A DNA stretch of 28,835 nucleotides, taken from contig CAZTKU010000010.1 in assembly GCA_964614245.1 (NCBI GenBank), positions 1-28,835 on the forward strand. Reading direction: 5' to 3'. The notes below the pieces were generated by a model that saw only the letters and a list, made by a program, of their open reading frames with translations, was not told the origin of the DNA and made no database searches. Source of the stretch: VGWB01 sp964614245. Lineage in GTDB: Bacteria; Bacteroidota; Ignavibacteria; UBA10030. The position numbers and the translations under genes were made by a program. Below are positions 17,778 to 26,407 of this stretch, in pieces. Every line of letters begins with the position of its first letter. Within the stretch, counting starts at the first letter, position 1.

Positions 17778-18881
17778 TCAGGACGTGCGAACCGGAATGA
17801 CAAGACTCACTTCCAACCCACATTTTGGCTTGTTCAACAAGGTGAACCGATGCTGGTCACCATACAGCTGTTGCAGGCGATCCCGTGTGTTTCTCAGACC
17901 TATCCCTTCTTTCATGGTGATTCCCTCCTCTCCTTTGGGTAAGCCTGGGCCGTCATCGCTGACAACCAATCGCAACGCTCCATTTTCCCGATGGGATGAT
18001 ATGTCAATCCTGCCGCCGTTTGTTCGCGGGGTGACGGCGTACTTTATGGCATTTTCAACAAGGGGCTGAAGGATGAGGTTTGGCACTTTAAGGTCGAGGG
18101 TTTCCGGCTCAACGGCCACGTTGACTTTTAAACGATCACCGAAGCGGATTTGCTCGATCTCAAGATACCGCCGGAGGAAATCGAGCTCCTCCCGCAGTGT
18201 GACCTCCTGCACGCCAATGTTGCTTAACGAATATCGAAGCAGGTCGCCAAGGCGCGCCAGCACGCGATCCGCCGCGGAGACATCCTTGTGCAGGAGTGAA
18301 GAAATCGTATTCAGAGTATTAAAGAGGAAATGTGGTTGCAGCTGCATCTTGAGAGCTTGCAGCTGGGCCTGTGAGAGTTGAGCTTCAAGCTGCACGGCCT
18401 CCAGCTCCCTGTCGCGGTACTTGCGATAGTACTCTCGTGCGTAGCCAACCCCAAGGATCGCCCAGTAGGTCAGCACATTGATATGGAAGTTGAACACGAA
18501 AGAAAATCGAATCGATCGAAACGCTTCGTACAACTCAAGGGGCTCGGACAGAAACGACTGCAAGACAATCTCCGCAATCAGGAGCTGAATGGTCGACAGC
18601 AGAAGGCTTGTTGGAAGGTGAACGAGAAGTGATCTCGCCCACGAGCTGCGCTCAAACTGGAAACGCCTTCCCAGCCGCAGCACCATTGGGGTGAGACAGG
18701 CCCAGATATAATAAAAGGAAAGATTGGTGATGAGCGCACGCTCTCGCGTGATGGGGCTCTCGTAGATGTACCGATCCCAGAGAGACGATTGCGAGGCAAA
18801 GAAGAGGCCCACAGCAGTCCAAATGAGAAAAAGGAGGATCCACCGGACCCAACGTCGTTCAAAAACACTCCTCTGTGCCAT
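17778..18881 (-). CDS. LytS/YehU-type membrane sensor histidine kinase
   Basis: The protein has 367 residues. The N-terminal 150 residues contain about four hydrophobic segments (near 12-30, 52-70, 88-110 and 126-147), forming a short membrane sensor without a recognisable ligand domain. A short coiled coil (about 150-178) leads to the His_kinase domain with the phosphoacceptor H184 in QLQPHFLFNTLN. The HATPase_c part has the N-box at N277 (LVENAIKYA), DDGPGL at 309-314 and GIGLRNTRDRL at 326-336. Kinases of this family phosphorylate LytTR-type response regulators, and one is encoded at 22121-22900 on the same strand, but two other genes lie between them. The ribosome site is weak (GTAGGG). 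The signal sensed is unknown. Confidence 0.93.
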   Translation of the reverse strand: MAQRSVFERRWVRWILLFLIWTAVGLFFASQSSLWDRYIYESPITRERALITNLSFYYIWACLTPMVLRLGRRFQFERSSWARSLLVHLPTSLLLSTIQLLIAEIVLQSFLSEPLELYEAFRSIRFSFVFNFHINVLTYWAILGVGYAREYYRKYRDRELEAVQLEAQLSQAQLQALKMQLQPHFLFNTLNTISSLLHKDVSAADRVLARLGDLLRYSLSNIGVQEVTLREELDFLRRYLEIEQIRFGDRLKVNVAVEPETLDLKVPNLILQPLVENAIKYAVTPRTNGGRIDISSHRENGALRLVVSDDGPGLPKGEEGITMKEGIGLRNTRDRLQQLYGDQHRFTLLNKPKCGLEVSLVIPVRTS

Positions 18882-18970
18882 GGCGTTTCCCTACCGACCT
18901 TGGTACACATTGCATTCCGAATGTGCTACAGTCCAACGGTTTCCGAAGGGCATTCTTTTTCTCAACGCAT

Positions 18971-20464
18971 TCAGCGGCTCTTTGGCAGAAGCATGAGGAG
19001 CTGCTCCTGAAGCAGCTCCCAGAACCGCCGGATATGCGCCTCTTGTGTTCGTAAGTGACTCACGACCACACGAATTGTGTAACGATCCCCGAGCTTTGTG
19101 TGGGACACGAACGCCTCGCCCGTCCGGTTGACAGCGTGGAAGAGCTTCTCGTTCAGTTGATTCAAATCGCCCTCGCGATCCATCCCGGGCGGATGCGCAC
19201 GCAAGCACACGGTGCTCAACGGAACCGGAGCGAGCCGTTCAAAATCTCGATGATCGTCGACCCACCGCGCAAAGGTGTTCGCTATGCTCATGTGCTCGCG
19301 AATTCGGGCCGCCATTCCCTCCCAGCCAAAATATCGCAAGACGAACCACAGTTTCAGCGCTCTGAACCTTCGCCCCAGCGGGATGCCGTAGTCCATGAAA
19401 TTGATCGCCTTTTCATCGTAGCCCGTGCGAAGGTATTCGGGGACGTAGGTAAATGCCTGGCGTAAGATCTCCGGCTTGCGGGTGTACAGGACGCTGAGAT
19501 CAACCGGCACGAACATCCACTTGTGTGGGTTGATAACAATGGAATCCGCCCGATCACAGCCGGCCAACACGTGCTGCATCTCCGGCACAAGTGCGGCTGC
19601 GCCGCCGTGCGCAGCGTCCACATGCAACCACAGCTTCTCCCTCTCACAAATGTCCGCTATGGCCGGCACCGGATCGATGCTCGTGCATGACGTCGTCCCG
19701 ACGGTCGCGACAACACAGAACGGTCGAATCCCCAGTTTCCGATCTTCCTTGATGGCTTCATCAAGCGCGTCCGGACGCATGCGAAATGCATCATCAACAG
19801 GTATCTTTCGGACTCCCTCCATCCCAAAACCAAGCGCAATGACTGCTTTGTCAACCGATGAGTGGGCGAGCTCCGACTGGTATATCCTGAGTCTTGGAAG
19901 GTCCACCCTCCCCGTCATGCCTCTCTCGCGAATATGCAGGTCGGCGAGAGCCTCCCGGGCCATGGTGATACCGTGCAGCGTGCTGGTTGACGCCGTGTCG
20001 TAAATGATTCCCCAAAATCCACTCGGCAGGCCAAGCATTTGTCGTAGCCAGTCCACCGTTACCTCCTCCAGCTCGGTGGCCGATGGACAGGATTCCCAGA
20101 CCATTCCGTTTGCATTCAGCGCTGCGCTCAGCAGCTCGCCCAGGATCCCGGGAGCGCTGCCCGATGAGTTGAAATACGCCAGAAATCGCGGATGGTTCCA
20201 GTGAGTCGTGCCCGGCAGAACGATCCGGTCGAAATCAGAGAGAATCGCCTTCATCGGTTCCGCTGTCCGGGGCGGTTTCTGAGGGAGCATGCATCGAATG
20301 TCACCCGGCTGAACGTTTGGCAACACCCGGTACTGGTCAATGTCCCGGAGATAGTCCGCCACCCAATCAATCATCTGGTGTCCATACTGCCGGAATTCTT
20401 CGGCTGGCATGTCTCCCGTTTTCGTACCGGGGGGAGATGGGGTTGGTGTTTGATCCACGATCAA
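18971..20464 (-). CDS. PLP-dependent aromatic-L-amino-acid decarboxylase-like enzyme
   Basis: This 497-residue group II decarboxylase belongs to the family of dopa, tyrosine and tryptophan decarboxylases. PLP-binding Lys315 lies in NPHKWMFV. H201 in LAHSSVDKA should stack on the cofactor ring, and D283 in WLHVDAAHGG should hold the pyridine nitrogen. The N-terminal part shows TTHWNHPRFLAYF and the IIYDTASTSTL cofactor-phosphate segment. The catalytic loop reads INFMDYGIPLGRRFRALK; F356 stands where animal DDC has the catalytic Tyr332, a change that in relatives shifts the reaction to oxidative deamination. AAAGG lies about 8 nt before the ATG. The gene follows the NTF2-like gene by 61 bp and precedes the kinase gene by 89 bp, so these may form one transcript. 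The cytoplasmic enzyme's substrate is not determinable from sequence alone. Confidence 0.9.
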   Translation of the reverse strand: MIVDQTPTPSPPGTKTGDMPAEEFRQYGHQMIDWVADYLRDIDQYRVLPNVQPGDIRCMLPQKPPRTAEPMKAILSDFDRIVLPGTTHWNHPRFLAYFNSSGSAPGILGELLSAALNANGMVWESCPSATELEEVTVDWLRQMLGLPSGFWGIIYDTASTSTLHGITMAREALADLHIRERGMTGRVDLPRLRIYQSELAHSSVDKAVIALGFGMEGVRKIPVDDAFRMRPDALDEAIKEDRKLGIRPFCVVATVGTTSCTSIDPVPAIADICEREKLWLHVDAAHGGAAALVPEMQHVLAGCDRADSIVINPHKWMFVPVDLSVLYTRKPEILRQAFTYVPEYLRTGYDEKAINFMDYGIPLGRRFRALKLWFVLRYFGWEGMAARIREHMSIANTFARWVDDHRDFERLAPVPLSTVCLRAHPPGMDREGDLNQLNEKLFHAVNRTGEAFVSHTKLGDRYTIRVVVSHLRTQEAHIRRFWELLQEQLLMLLPKSR

Positions 20465-20525
20465 GCCTTTCGCTTAATTCAGAGATACACGATCTGCCCG
20501 AAGGTAAATGGAATTCTTCAATTGT

Positions 20526-21452
20526 TCATTTTTTTGTCTTCGGAGCCTCGGGCGGCAGTGGGCTCGTCACATCAAACACGACTTTCCATTGGCCCTTCGC
20601 ATCTCGTTTCCAGACTCGAGCATAATAACCCTTCTCCGGCCGCGTAGCCTCGGAGATCTCTTCCCTCATCTCGTAACTGCCGTACGTGTAGCCGAGATCG
20701 GCAGATTGAGCGACATCGGCCTTCATCGGCTCCCATGTCTCAGTAAATGTCTTCTTCGACAAGTATGCGCCCACAGACTCTGCGCCGACAATAGGTTGTA
20801 CCCCTTGCCGGTACAGGCGCGCGTGATTGTCTGAGTGGTTGAGAAACCCTATGAGTGCACCACGCTGTTGAACCGACTTGAGTAGCTCACGTTCGGCGCC
20901 TATCAGCGTTTTTCGCTCATTCTCCAGGATCACATTGGACTCTGTGGATTTCCGCAGAATTGTCTGCGCCGACTCAAGCGTTCTCGGCCCACGATACGGT
21001 TCAGGGTTTTGGATTCCGAGATCGAGAACCACCCGCCAATTTCCATCAAGCTGCTTCTTCCAGATGGAAAAGAAGTATCCATATTGCTCGGGCCGCCTTT
21101 CCGGACTATTGTCCGTCAACGTGTAGGGGCCGGCAGTGTATCCTAAGTCGCCTGCCTCTGAGACATCGGCGTATATGGGCTCCCAGTTGAGTGTCACCGC
21201 TTTTGGATTCTGTGGCAGCGGCACATTTTTGACCGCCTCTTTATAAACAACCGGATGAGGGCGAAACACGATGCCATCATCCGCAAAGAACTCGAGGAAC
21301 GCCTCGCGGATCCCACTCTCGACGCTGGTCTTCGCAAACGCACGTTCCGTCGCGACAAGGGCAGTAAGGGAGAGATTCCCGGTCTTTGACTGTCCAAAGC
21401 CTAGCGAGGTAACCAACGCGACAGTGAGCATGAACAACGCAAGCAACCTCAC
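20526..21452 (-). CDS. Secreted protein with two NTF2/SnoaL-like (DUF4440-like) domains
   Basis: I choose a GTG start at 21450-21452 because AAGGAG (21458-21463) lies 5 nt upstream and the signal peptide (MRLLALFMLTVALVTSLGFG, GTG read as Met) begins there; an in-frame ATG at 21497 adds 15 residues and would leave that ribosome site inside the gene. The 308-residue product has two similar halves, about 27-148 and 175-296. Each has W(E)P...ADV, DLGYT.G.Y, a W-K-containing strand and G.W(R/K)VV.D, the usual ending of SnoaL/DUF4440 domains. Such cone-shaped domains bind small hydrophobic ligands or act as enzymes, but no catalytic residues can be assigned. The second half lacks some of the N-terminal part of the first. 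It is 61 bp before the decarboxylase gene and probably co-transcribed with it. Confidence 0.8.
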   Translation of the reverse strand: MRLLALFMLTVALVTSLGFGQSKTGNLSLTALVATERAFAKTSVESGIREAFLEFFADDGIVFRPHPVVYKEAVKNVPLPQNPKAVTLNWEPIYADVSEAGDLGYTAGPYTLTDNSPERRPEQYGYFFSIWKKQLDGNWRVVLDLGIQNPEPYRGPRTLESAQTILRKSTESNVILENERKTLIGAERELLKSVQQRGALIGFLNHSDNHARLYRQGVQPIVGAESVGAYLSKKTFTETWEPMKADVAQSADLGYTYGSYEMREEISEATRPEKGYYARVWKRDAKGQWKVVFDVTSPLPPEAPKTKK

Positions 21453-21524
21453 GATTTCTCCTTTCTGGCTATTGAAAGTGAAAGCCCGGAGTGACACCAG
21501 GCGGTAGATTTACCCCAGTATAGC

Positions 21525-21555
21525 AAAAAGCCCCCGAAGATGCTCAGGGCCTTTT
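21525..21555 (-). terminator. Terminator-like hairpin upstream of the NTF2-like gene
   Basis: Arms 21526-21537 and 21544-21555 pair over 12 positions with two mismatches, and a run of five A on the plus strand (21525-21529) gives a U-tract on the minus strand. It would stop transcription coming from the response regulator side, 73 bp before the GTG start. An alternative is a leader structure of the downstream gene. Confidence 0.45.
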
Positions 21556-21829
21556 CTCTAAAGGTCGCGGGACACCGAACGCTCAATCTCAGACCTATAG
21601 CAGCGCCTATCTTAGAAATGGAGAAACGCGGTGGAATGAACAGATGTGGGGACGGGTTGACAGAGCCGAGGGAGAGGAATCGATTGAGATCCAACAATTC
21701 AGATGGCAAGTTCTTGCCGCTGCGCTTTGCAGCGCGGCTCTTGGCTTCTGAAGCGAGAAGGAGGATGCATGGCGGGATTCTCGGGAAAAAATATAGCCCG
21801 CCTTGCCACCCTCGTCTGGAGATGCAACC

Positions 21830-21885
21830 GACATGCACATTTGGGGAGAAGGAGGAGTCCGCCCGAACGCTGCAGGCGGGGGAAG
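21830..21885. repeat. Second copy of the GC-rich dispersed repeat
   Basis: GAAGGAGGAG (21848-21857) is followed by TCCGCCCGAAC (21858-21868) and GCAGGCGGGGG, forming a small CCGCC/GGCGG hairpin. It matches the copy at 6223-6335 over about 37 bases with several changes, in the same orientation, but lacks the long second arm of that copy. Confidence 0.45.
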
Positions 21886-22120
21886 CCCAATGTGTCAATG
21901 GTCTGAGTGTTGCACCCTGGTCAATAGCGGGCTATACAACCTGCAAAACTGTATTCATATTTACAAAGAAGTTCAGCTCGTCAGCGACGCTTCCCACAAA
22001 CCTCACACCCCATCATCGCTATGCCAGCATACTTCTTGATCGGTCTCCGCACAATCGATTTGGGATAGACGGCTTGTCCTGCGGTACAGGGAGTCCAAAC
22101 ATAAGGATCGATGATCCCGT

Positions 22121-22900
22121 TCAAAGAGCTTTGCCCAGGAGCTCGGGGAGATTGCTGCGATAGCCCCGGCTCATGGTCAGCTGTGTTCCATCTCGCAGGA
22201 TGACGACGTACTCGCCATGAAACCACGGCTGAAGCTCTTTGATCTTTTCGAAATTCACGAACGTTGAGCGGTGGATTCGCATGAACTGATTGGGATCGAG
22301 CTTCTTCTGAATCGCCCCCATCGTCTCCCGGAGCAGGTGTGTATCCGTCCCCACATGCAACCGCACGTAATTGCCCGCGGCTTCAATCCAATCGATGTCA
22401 TCCGTTTTGAGGAAGAACACGCGTCCGCCCGACTTCACCACGAGCCGGTTCGCATGTTTCCTCGCCGCCCGCATGCCTTCCAGTAACGAGAGCAGACGCT
22501 GACGGGAATCGCCCTGCTTCTCTTGCTCGATCTGGGTTCTTGCTCGCTGGAGGGCAAGCTGGAATCGATCCTTATCGAACGGCTTGAGGAGGTAATCCAG
22601 CGCGTGCACCTCGAACGCCTGCAGTGCGTATCGATCGTATGCCGTAACGAAGATCACCGCAGGAAGATGGTTATCGCCAAGCGCCTCCAACACGCCGAAG
22701 CCATCCAACCCCGGCATTTGAATGTCGAGAAAGACGATGTCTGGAGACTTTGAACGAATTGCGCCAACAGCTTCGGGTCCGTTGGTGCATTCGGCAAGCA
22801 CTTCAACATCTGGTTCGCCCTTGAGCATCTCCCGGATCTTCTGGCGTCCCGGTGGTTCGTCATCAACAATTATTGCACGCAGTCGTTTCGGTTCTGCCAT
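22121..22900 (-). CDS. LytTR-family response regulator
   Basis: The protein has 259 residues. The receiver domain spans about 7-125, with acidic residues D13/D14 (IVDDEPPGR), the phosphoacceptor D59 (FLDIQMPGLDG), T86 (FVTAYD) and K106 (LLKPFD). A linker leads to the LytTR DNA-binding domain at about 148-255 (LVVKSGGRVFFLKTDDIDWI, AAGNYVRLH, FMRIHRSTFVNF, LRDGTQLTMSRGYR). AGGAGG lies about 7 nt before the ATG. The likely partner is the LytS-type kinase at 17778-18881. A dyad just upstream (22922-22943) could be its operator. Target genes are unknown. Confidence 0.95.
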   Translation of the reverse strand: MAEPKRLRAIIVDDEPPGRQKIREMLKGEPDVEVLAECTNGPEAVGAIRSKSPDIVFLDIQMPGLDGFGVLEALGDNHLPAVIFVTAYDRYALQAFEVHALDYLLKPFDKDRFQLALQRARTQIEQEKQGDSRQRLLSLLEGMRAARKHANRLVVKSGGRVFFLKTDDIDWIEAAGNYVRLHVGTDTHLLRETMGAIQKKLDPNQFMRIHRSTFVNFEKIKELQPWFHGEYVVILRDGTQLTMSRGYRSNLPELLGKAL

Positions 22901-22921
22901 CGTCGTGCCTCCTGCTCTTCC

Positions 22922-22943
22922 AGAGAATTGAGAAGAATTCTCT
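22922..22943 (-). promoter_or_regulatory. Candidate operator dyad before the response regulator gene
   Basis: A perfect inverted repeat AGAGAATT (22922-22929), 6-nt spacer, AATTCTCT (22936-22943) lies 22 nt upstream of the start codon. Its arms and spacing suit binding of a dimeric regulator, possibly autoregulation. It could also be a weak leader hairpin. No experimental or comparative support is available here. Confidence 0.3.
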
Positions 22944-23091
22944 CTCGCCCCGTGTATTCAGATGATCGCTCGGATCCGTGGTAATTAGACTGCTCTCAAG
23001 GGGAAAAGGATGCGCTTCTTCGCGTAAATACCGACATCATGATGAATGACGCAGTAAAACGGCAAAAGTTGCAGCCAGCGTGGTCAGAAAT

Positions 23092-23122
23092 AAAAACCCG
23101 GCTGCCTAGTGTGCCAGCCGGG
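23092..23122 (-). terminator. Rho-independent terminator of the Vps10-like gene
   Basis: On the minus strand CCCGGCTG (23115-23122) pairs with CAGCCGGG (23097-23104) across a 10-nt loop, followed by a U-tract (the A-run at 23092-23096). It lies about 30 bp after the stop codon. Confidence 0.92.
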
Positions 23123-23152
23123 GGTTATTCACGGGGCTTGTTCTGCTCCCGC

Positions 23153-26100
23153 CTAGTCTTTCTTCTTCGGCTTCCAGTTTACATCGAGAGCTTCAGCGTC
23201 CGGAAACATTGAGAGGTTTGCGGCTTCGACCCTTGATCGATATGCCGCCACGTCTTCGGCAAACAGCTTGTTGAACTCTTTCAGTGCGCTCTCGAGGATT
23301 GCTTCGGCTTGCCGACGGTATGTCTCCTGCGTCAGCGTTACTGCATCCCACGATGAGCTCAGCGACCGAAGAACATAACCCAGTCGCGCTGAAGCGGTGT
23401 TCGGTCTGCGCGTGATGCCTTGAACGCGGTCCGGTTCATCCGCAAATTTGTCCACAACCGCCGTCAGCTTCTTTTTCAAATCCTCTGAGACTTTCTTCAG
23501 CACCTTCGCTGTATCATCCTTTCGATCTTTGACCTGCCCCAGGACGAAGTCGATCGCTCTTCGTGTCTTCTGAACTCGATCGACGGCTTCCGCAACCACT
23601 TCGATACGCTCTCCTACCTTGACAATCGTTTCGTATTTCTGACGACGGACTTCGAGTGGAATGCTTGCCCGCGGATCGGGCAGCACATCAACCACCTGCG
23701 TTACCTCAAGTTTTCCAAGCTTAATCCTGACAGTGTACTTACCCGGAAGAACCTCTGGCCCCTGCGGTGTAAAGCCTTCGTCACGCGGTGGAGCAAAGCG
23801 CGGTTGTTTGAATGCATCCCTCCGCAGGTTCCACGACGCCCGGTTGATTCCCTTTTCCATTGGTCCGTCGAGCTTCCGGATCACCTTCCCCGCGGCGTCG
23901 AGAACCTCGATCTTCGCCTTCTTCTTCTTGTCCTCCTTCCGGTCCTGCTGACCCGGTTCCGCCTGTTCTTCCTTTGTCCCCTCTTCCGCTGAGTCCACCG
24001 TCGTCGTGTCTGCTTCTTCCTCTGACGGGTTCGCGATGTAGGTAATCAGCGCGCCGTAGGGGCGATTGTCCCCTCTGAACATCGCATCCCCCGGAAAATG
24101 ATAGCCATCCATTTGCTTGACTTGATGCTGGTAGGTTGCCGGGATGTCAAACATGTGAAGCTGTTTTTGGAGCACTTCTTTCGTGACGGTTCGCAGCGGT
24201 CGAATGTCGTCAAGAATGTACGCTGCTCTGCCGTGCGTCCCCATCACCAGATCGTGATCCCGCGGGTGAACCATCAGTGCCATTGCCGAGACCGTTGGGA
24301 CCCCGTGTGTCCACTTCATCCAGTTTTTTCCATCGTCGATACTGATCCAGAGTCCGAATTCGGTCCCGAGATAGAGGAGGTCTTTCTTGACAGGATCCTG
24401 CTCGATGACCAGTGCATATCCCCACAAGGATTTCGATCCTGCCTTTGGGTCGTTCTTCGTTAAGCTCGTCCAGCTCCTACCGAAGTTGTCAGTCTTGTAG
24501 ATGTACGTTTTCCAGTTACTCCGGCGATGATCGTCGAACACCACGTAAGCGGTGCCCGCGTCAAACTTCGAGGCTTCGATGTGAGGTACCCACGTGTTCT
24601 TTGGAAGATCGGGAATCCGATCGACGACGTTCGTCCACGTTTTGCCGCCATCCTGAGTCACCTGGATATTGCCATCGTCGGTGCCAACCCAAATCACGTC
24701 CGCTTGCACTGGGCTCGGAGCAATTGTCATAATCGTTGTGAAGTTCTCCGCCCCGGTGACGTCCTTTGTCAAACCACCGCTTTCATTCTGCTTCTGCTTC
24801 GCCGGATCGTTGGTTGTGAGATCGGGACTAATAATCGTCCAGCTCTCTCCTCGATCCGTGCTCTTGTGGAGAAATTGGCTTCCGTAGTAAATCGTCTTCG
24901 AATCGAGCGGATCGCTCGCAATACCCGCATTCCAATTGAACCGAAGCTCCACACCGTCGGGTCCCCACGGCCGGATGTCTTTCCGCTCTCCAGTTCTCCA
25001 GTTGAATCGAATCAGAAATCCCCCTTGCGACATCGCATAGCCGTAACTCGGGTCGGAGGGATCAACGAGTGTGGCAAATCCATCGCCGAAGCCGACTTCA
25101 TTCCAATGCCAGTTTCGGATGCCTCCGTTTTCCCAGACATCGCTCGGACCGCGCCAGGAACCATTGTCCTGCATTCCGCCGTAGACGTTGTACGGAATTT
25201 CCATATCTATATTGATATGGTAGAATTGCGCGAGCGGGAGGTTTTCCACGAAGCGCCATGTCTTTCCGCGGTCGTAGCTGATCGCGACGCCGCCATCGTT
25301 ACCATCAATCAACAAACTTCCGTCAGATGGATGAATCCAAAGGGCGTGATGATCCGAGTGCACACGTGAACCGGGAGTGATGTTGGTGAACGATTTCCCG
25401 CCATCAGTGCTCACGGTCAGGTTGGAGTGAAGGCTGTACACTCGATTTTCGTTTTGTGGATCGACGCGGATGTCGGCATAGTAGAAGGGGCGCGGGTTAA
25501 CGTTGCGCGAATCGTTCACCATCTTCCAGGTTTTGCCGCCGTCCTCCGAGCGGTAGAGGGCATTCTTCTTGGCTTCGAGCAAGGCGTACACCACCTCCGG
25601 ATTGCTCCGGGCGATCGCGACGCCGATGCGGCCGAGATCGCTTTTCGGGAGACCGTCGTTTTCACCGATTCGCTTCCAATTCTCACCGCCGTCATAGGTG
25701 ACATAAAGCCCGCTCCCCGGTCCACCTGATTTGAAGAACCATGGCCAGCGGCGGTACTCCCACAGCGCGGCAAAGAGCTTGTTGGGATTTGAGGGATCCA
25801 TCACCAGATCCGCGCAGCCGACTTTCTCATTCACATACAGCAGTTTCTTCCATGTCTTTCCCCCATCCGTCGTCTTGAAGACCCCCCGATCGGGATTCTC
25901 TCCCCACATTTGTCCCATGGCTGCGGCGTACGCAGTATTTGGATCGGTTGGATGCAACACTATTCTATGAATGCGTTCTGTGCGGTCGAGTCCCACAGAG
26001 GTCCACGTCGAGCCGCCATCAAGACTCTTGTATGCACCGTTGCCAACGCTTGCGCTGTTGCGCGGATTTCCTTCTCCTGTTCCAACCCAGACGATGGCAG

Positions 26101-26407
26101 GATTGGGCTGGAAGATCGCAACGGCCCCAACAGCAGCAACCGGCAGATCATCAAATGCGGGCTTCCAGGTTGTGCCGCCATTTGTTGTTTTCCAGACTCC
26201 TCCCGTTGCCGCGCCGACGAAAATGATAGCGGGATTGGAGGCAACAGCATCGATGCCCCCGATCCGTCCGCTCATACCCGCAGGACCGATGCTGCGAGCT
26301 TTCATGCCGGAGAACAACGCTGTGTCAAGCTGAGCGGAAGCTGTTGTGAAACCAAGAAGAACGAGAAGGAAAGCGCACATAATCGAAAACATTGATGCGT
26401 TTTTCAC
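23153..26407 (-). CDS. Secreted Vps10/sortilin-like BNR-repeat propeller protein
   Basis: I choose the GTG at 26405-26407, which follows AAAGGAGG with a 4-nt spacer; an in-frame ATG at 26542 would add 45 unlikely residues before the signal peptide, and the ATG 15 nt downstream is too far from that site. The product is 1084 residues. The signal peptide ends near TTASAQ (residue 26). Residues about 40-780 are a large beta-propeller region with around ten Asp-box/BNR motifs such as TTNGGTTW, SLDGGSTW, TTDGGKTW, SEDGGKTW and TQDGGKTW. A charged linker (about 790-835, rich in Glu, Asp and Lys) follows, then a beta domain (LPGKYTVRIKLG) and a helical C-terminal region. Relatives are annotated as Vps10-domain or glycosyl hydrolase proteins, but sialidase catalytic residues are not evident. 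There is no T9SS sorting domain. Its role is unknown. Confidence 0.9.
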   Translation of the reverse strand: MKNASMFSIMCAFLLVLLGFTTASAQLDTALFSGMKARSIGPAGMSGRIGGIDAVASNPAIIFVGAATGGVWKTTNGGTTWKPAFDDLPVAAVGAVAIFQPNPAIVWVGTGEGNPRNSASVGNGAYKSLDGGSTWTSVGLDRTERIHRIVLHPTDPNTAYAAAMGQMWGENPDRGVFKTTDGGKTWKKLLYVNEKVGCADLVMDPSNPNKLFAALWEYRRWPWFFKSGGPGSGLYVTYDGGENWKRIGENDGLPKSDLGRIGVAIARSNPEVVYALLEAKKNALYRSEDGGKTWKMVNDSRNVNPRPFYYADIRVDPQNENRVYSLHSNLTVSTDGGKSFTNITPGSRVHSDHHALWIHPSDGSLLIDGNDGGVAISYDRGKTWRFVENLPLAQFYHINIDMEIPYNVYGGMQDNGSWRGPSDVWENGGIRNWHWNEVGFGDGFATLVDPSDPSYGYAMSQGGFLIRFNWRTGERKDIRPWGPDGVELRFNWNAGIASDPLDSKTIYYGSQFLHKSTDRGESWTIISPDLTTNDPAKQKQNESGGLTKDVTGAENFTTIMTIAPSPVQADVIWVGTDDGNIQVTQDGGKTWTNVVDRIPDLPKNTWVPHIEASKFDAGTAYVVFDDHRRSNWKTYIYKTDNFGRSWTSLTKNDPKAGSKSLWGYALVIEQDPVKKDLLYLGTEFGLWISIDDGKNWMKWTHGVPTVSAMALMVHPRDHDLVMGTHGRAAYILDDIRPLRTVTKEVLQKQLHMFDIPATYQHQVKQMDGYHFPGDAMFRGDNRPYGALITYIANPSEEEADTTTVDSAEEGTKEEQAEPGQQDRKEDKKKKAKIEVLDAAGKVIRKLDGPMEKGINRASWNLRRDAFKQPRFAPPRDEGFTPQGPEVLPGKYTVRIKLGKLEVTQVVDVLPDPRASIPLEVRRQKYETIVKVGERIEVVAEAVDRVQKTRRAIDFVLGQVKDRKDDTAKVLKKVSEDLKKKLTAVVDKFADEPDRVQGITRRPNTASARLGYVLRSLSSSWDAVTLTQETYRRQAEAILESALKEFNKLFAEDVAAYRSRVEAANLSMFPDAEALDVNWKPKKKD

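Larger units (their letters stand above)
21453..22120. other. Gene-free region with repeat and hairpin
   Basis: About 670 bp lie between the response regulator gene and the NTF2-like gene. It holds a terminator-like hairpin (21526-21555) and a dispersed GC-rich repeat (about 21830-21885). Several open frames occur on both strands, but none has a convincing start signal or domain. The promoter for the NTF2-like/decarboxylase unit is expected in its left part but was not identified. Confidence 0.5.

Noticed and set aside
21981..22040. Minus-strand CEVCGK stretch resembling the start of ribosomal protein L28
   Set aside because: A stop follows within five codons and no L28 sequence continues in any frame, so the likeness is probably chance.
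23153..26407. Sialidase assignment from the Asp-box motifs
   Set aside because: Asp boxes occur in many propellers; the arginine triad and other sialidase residues could not be identified.
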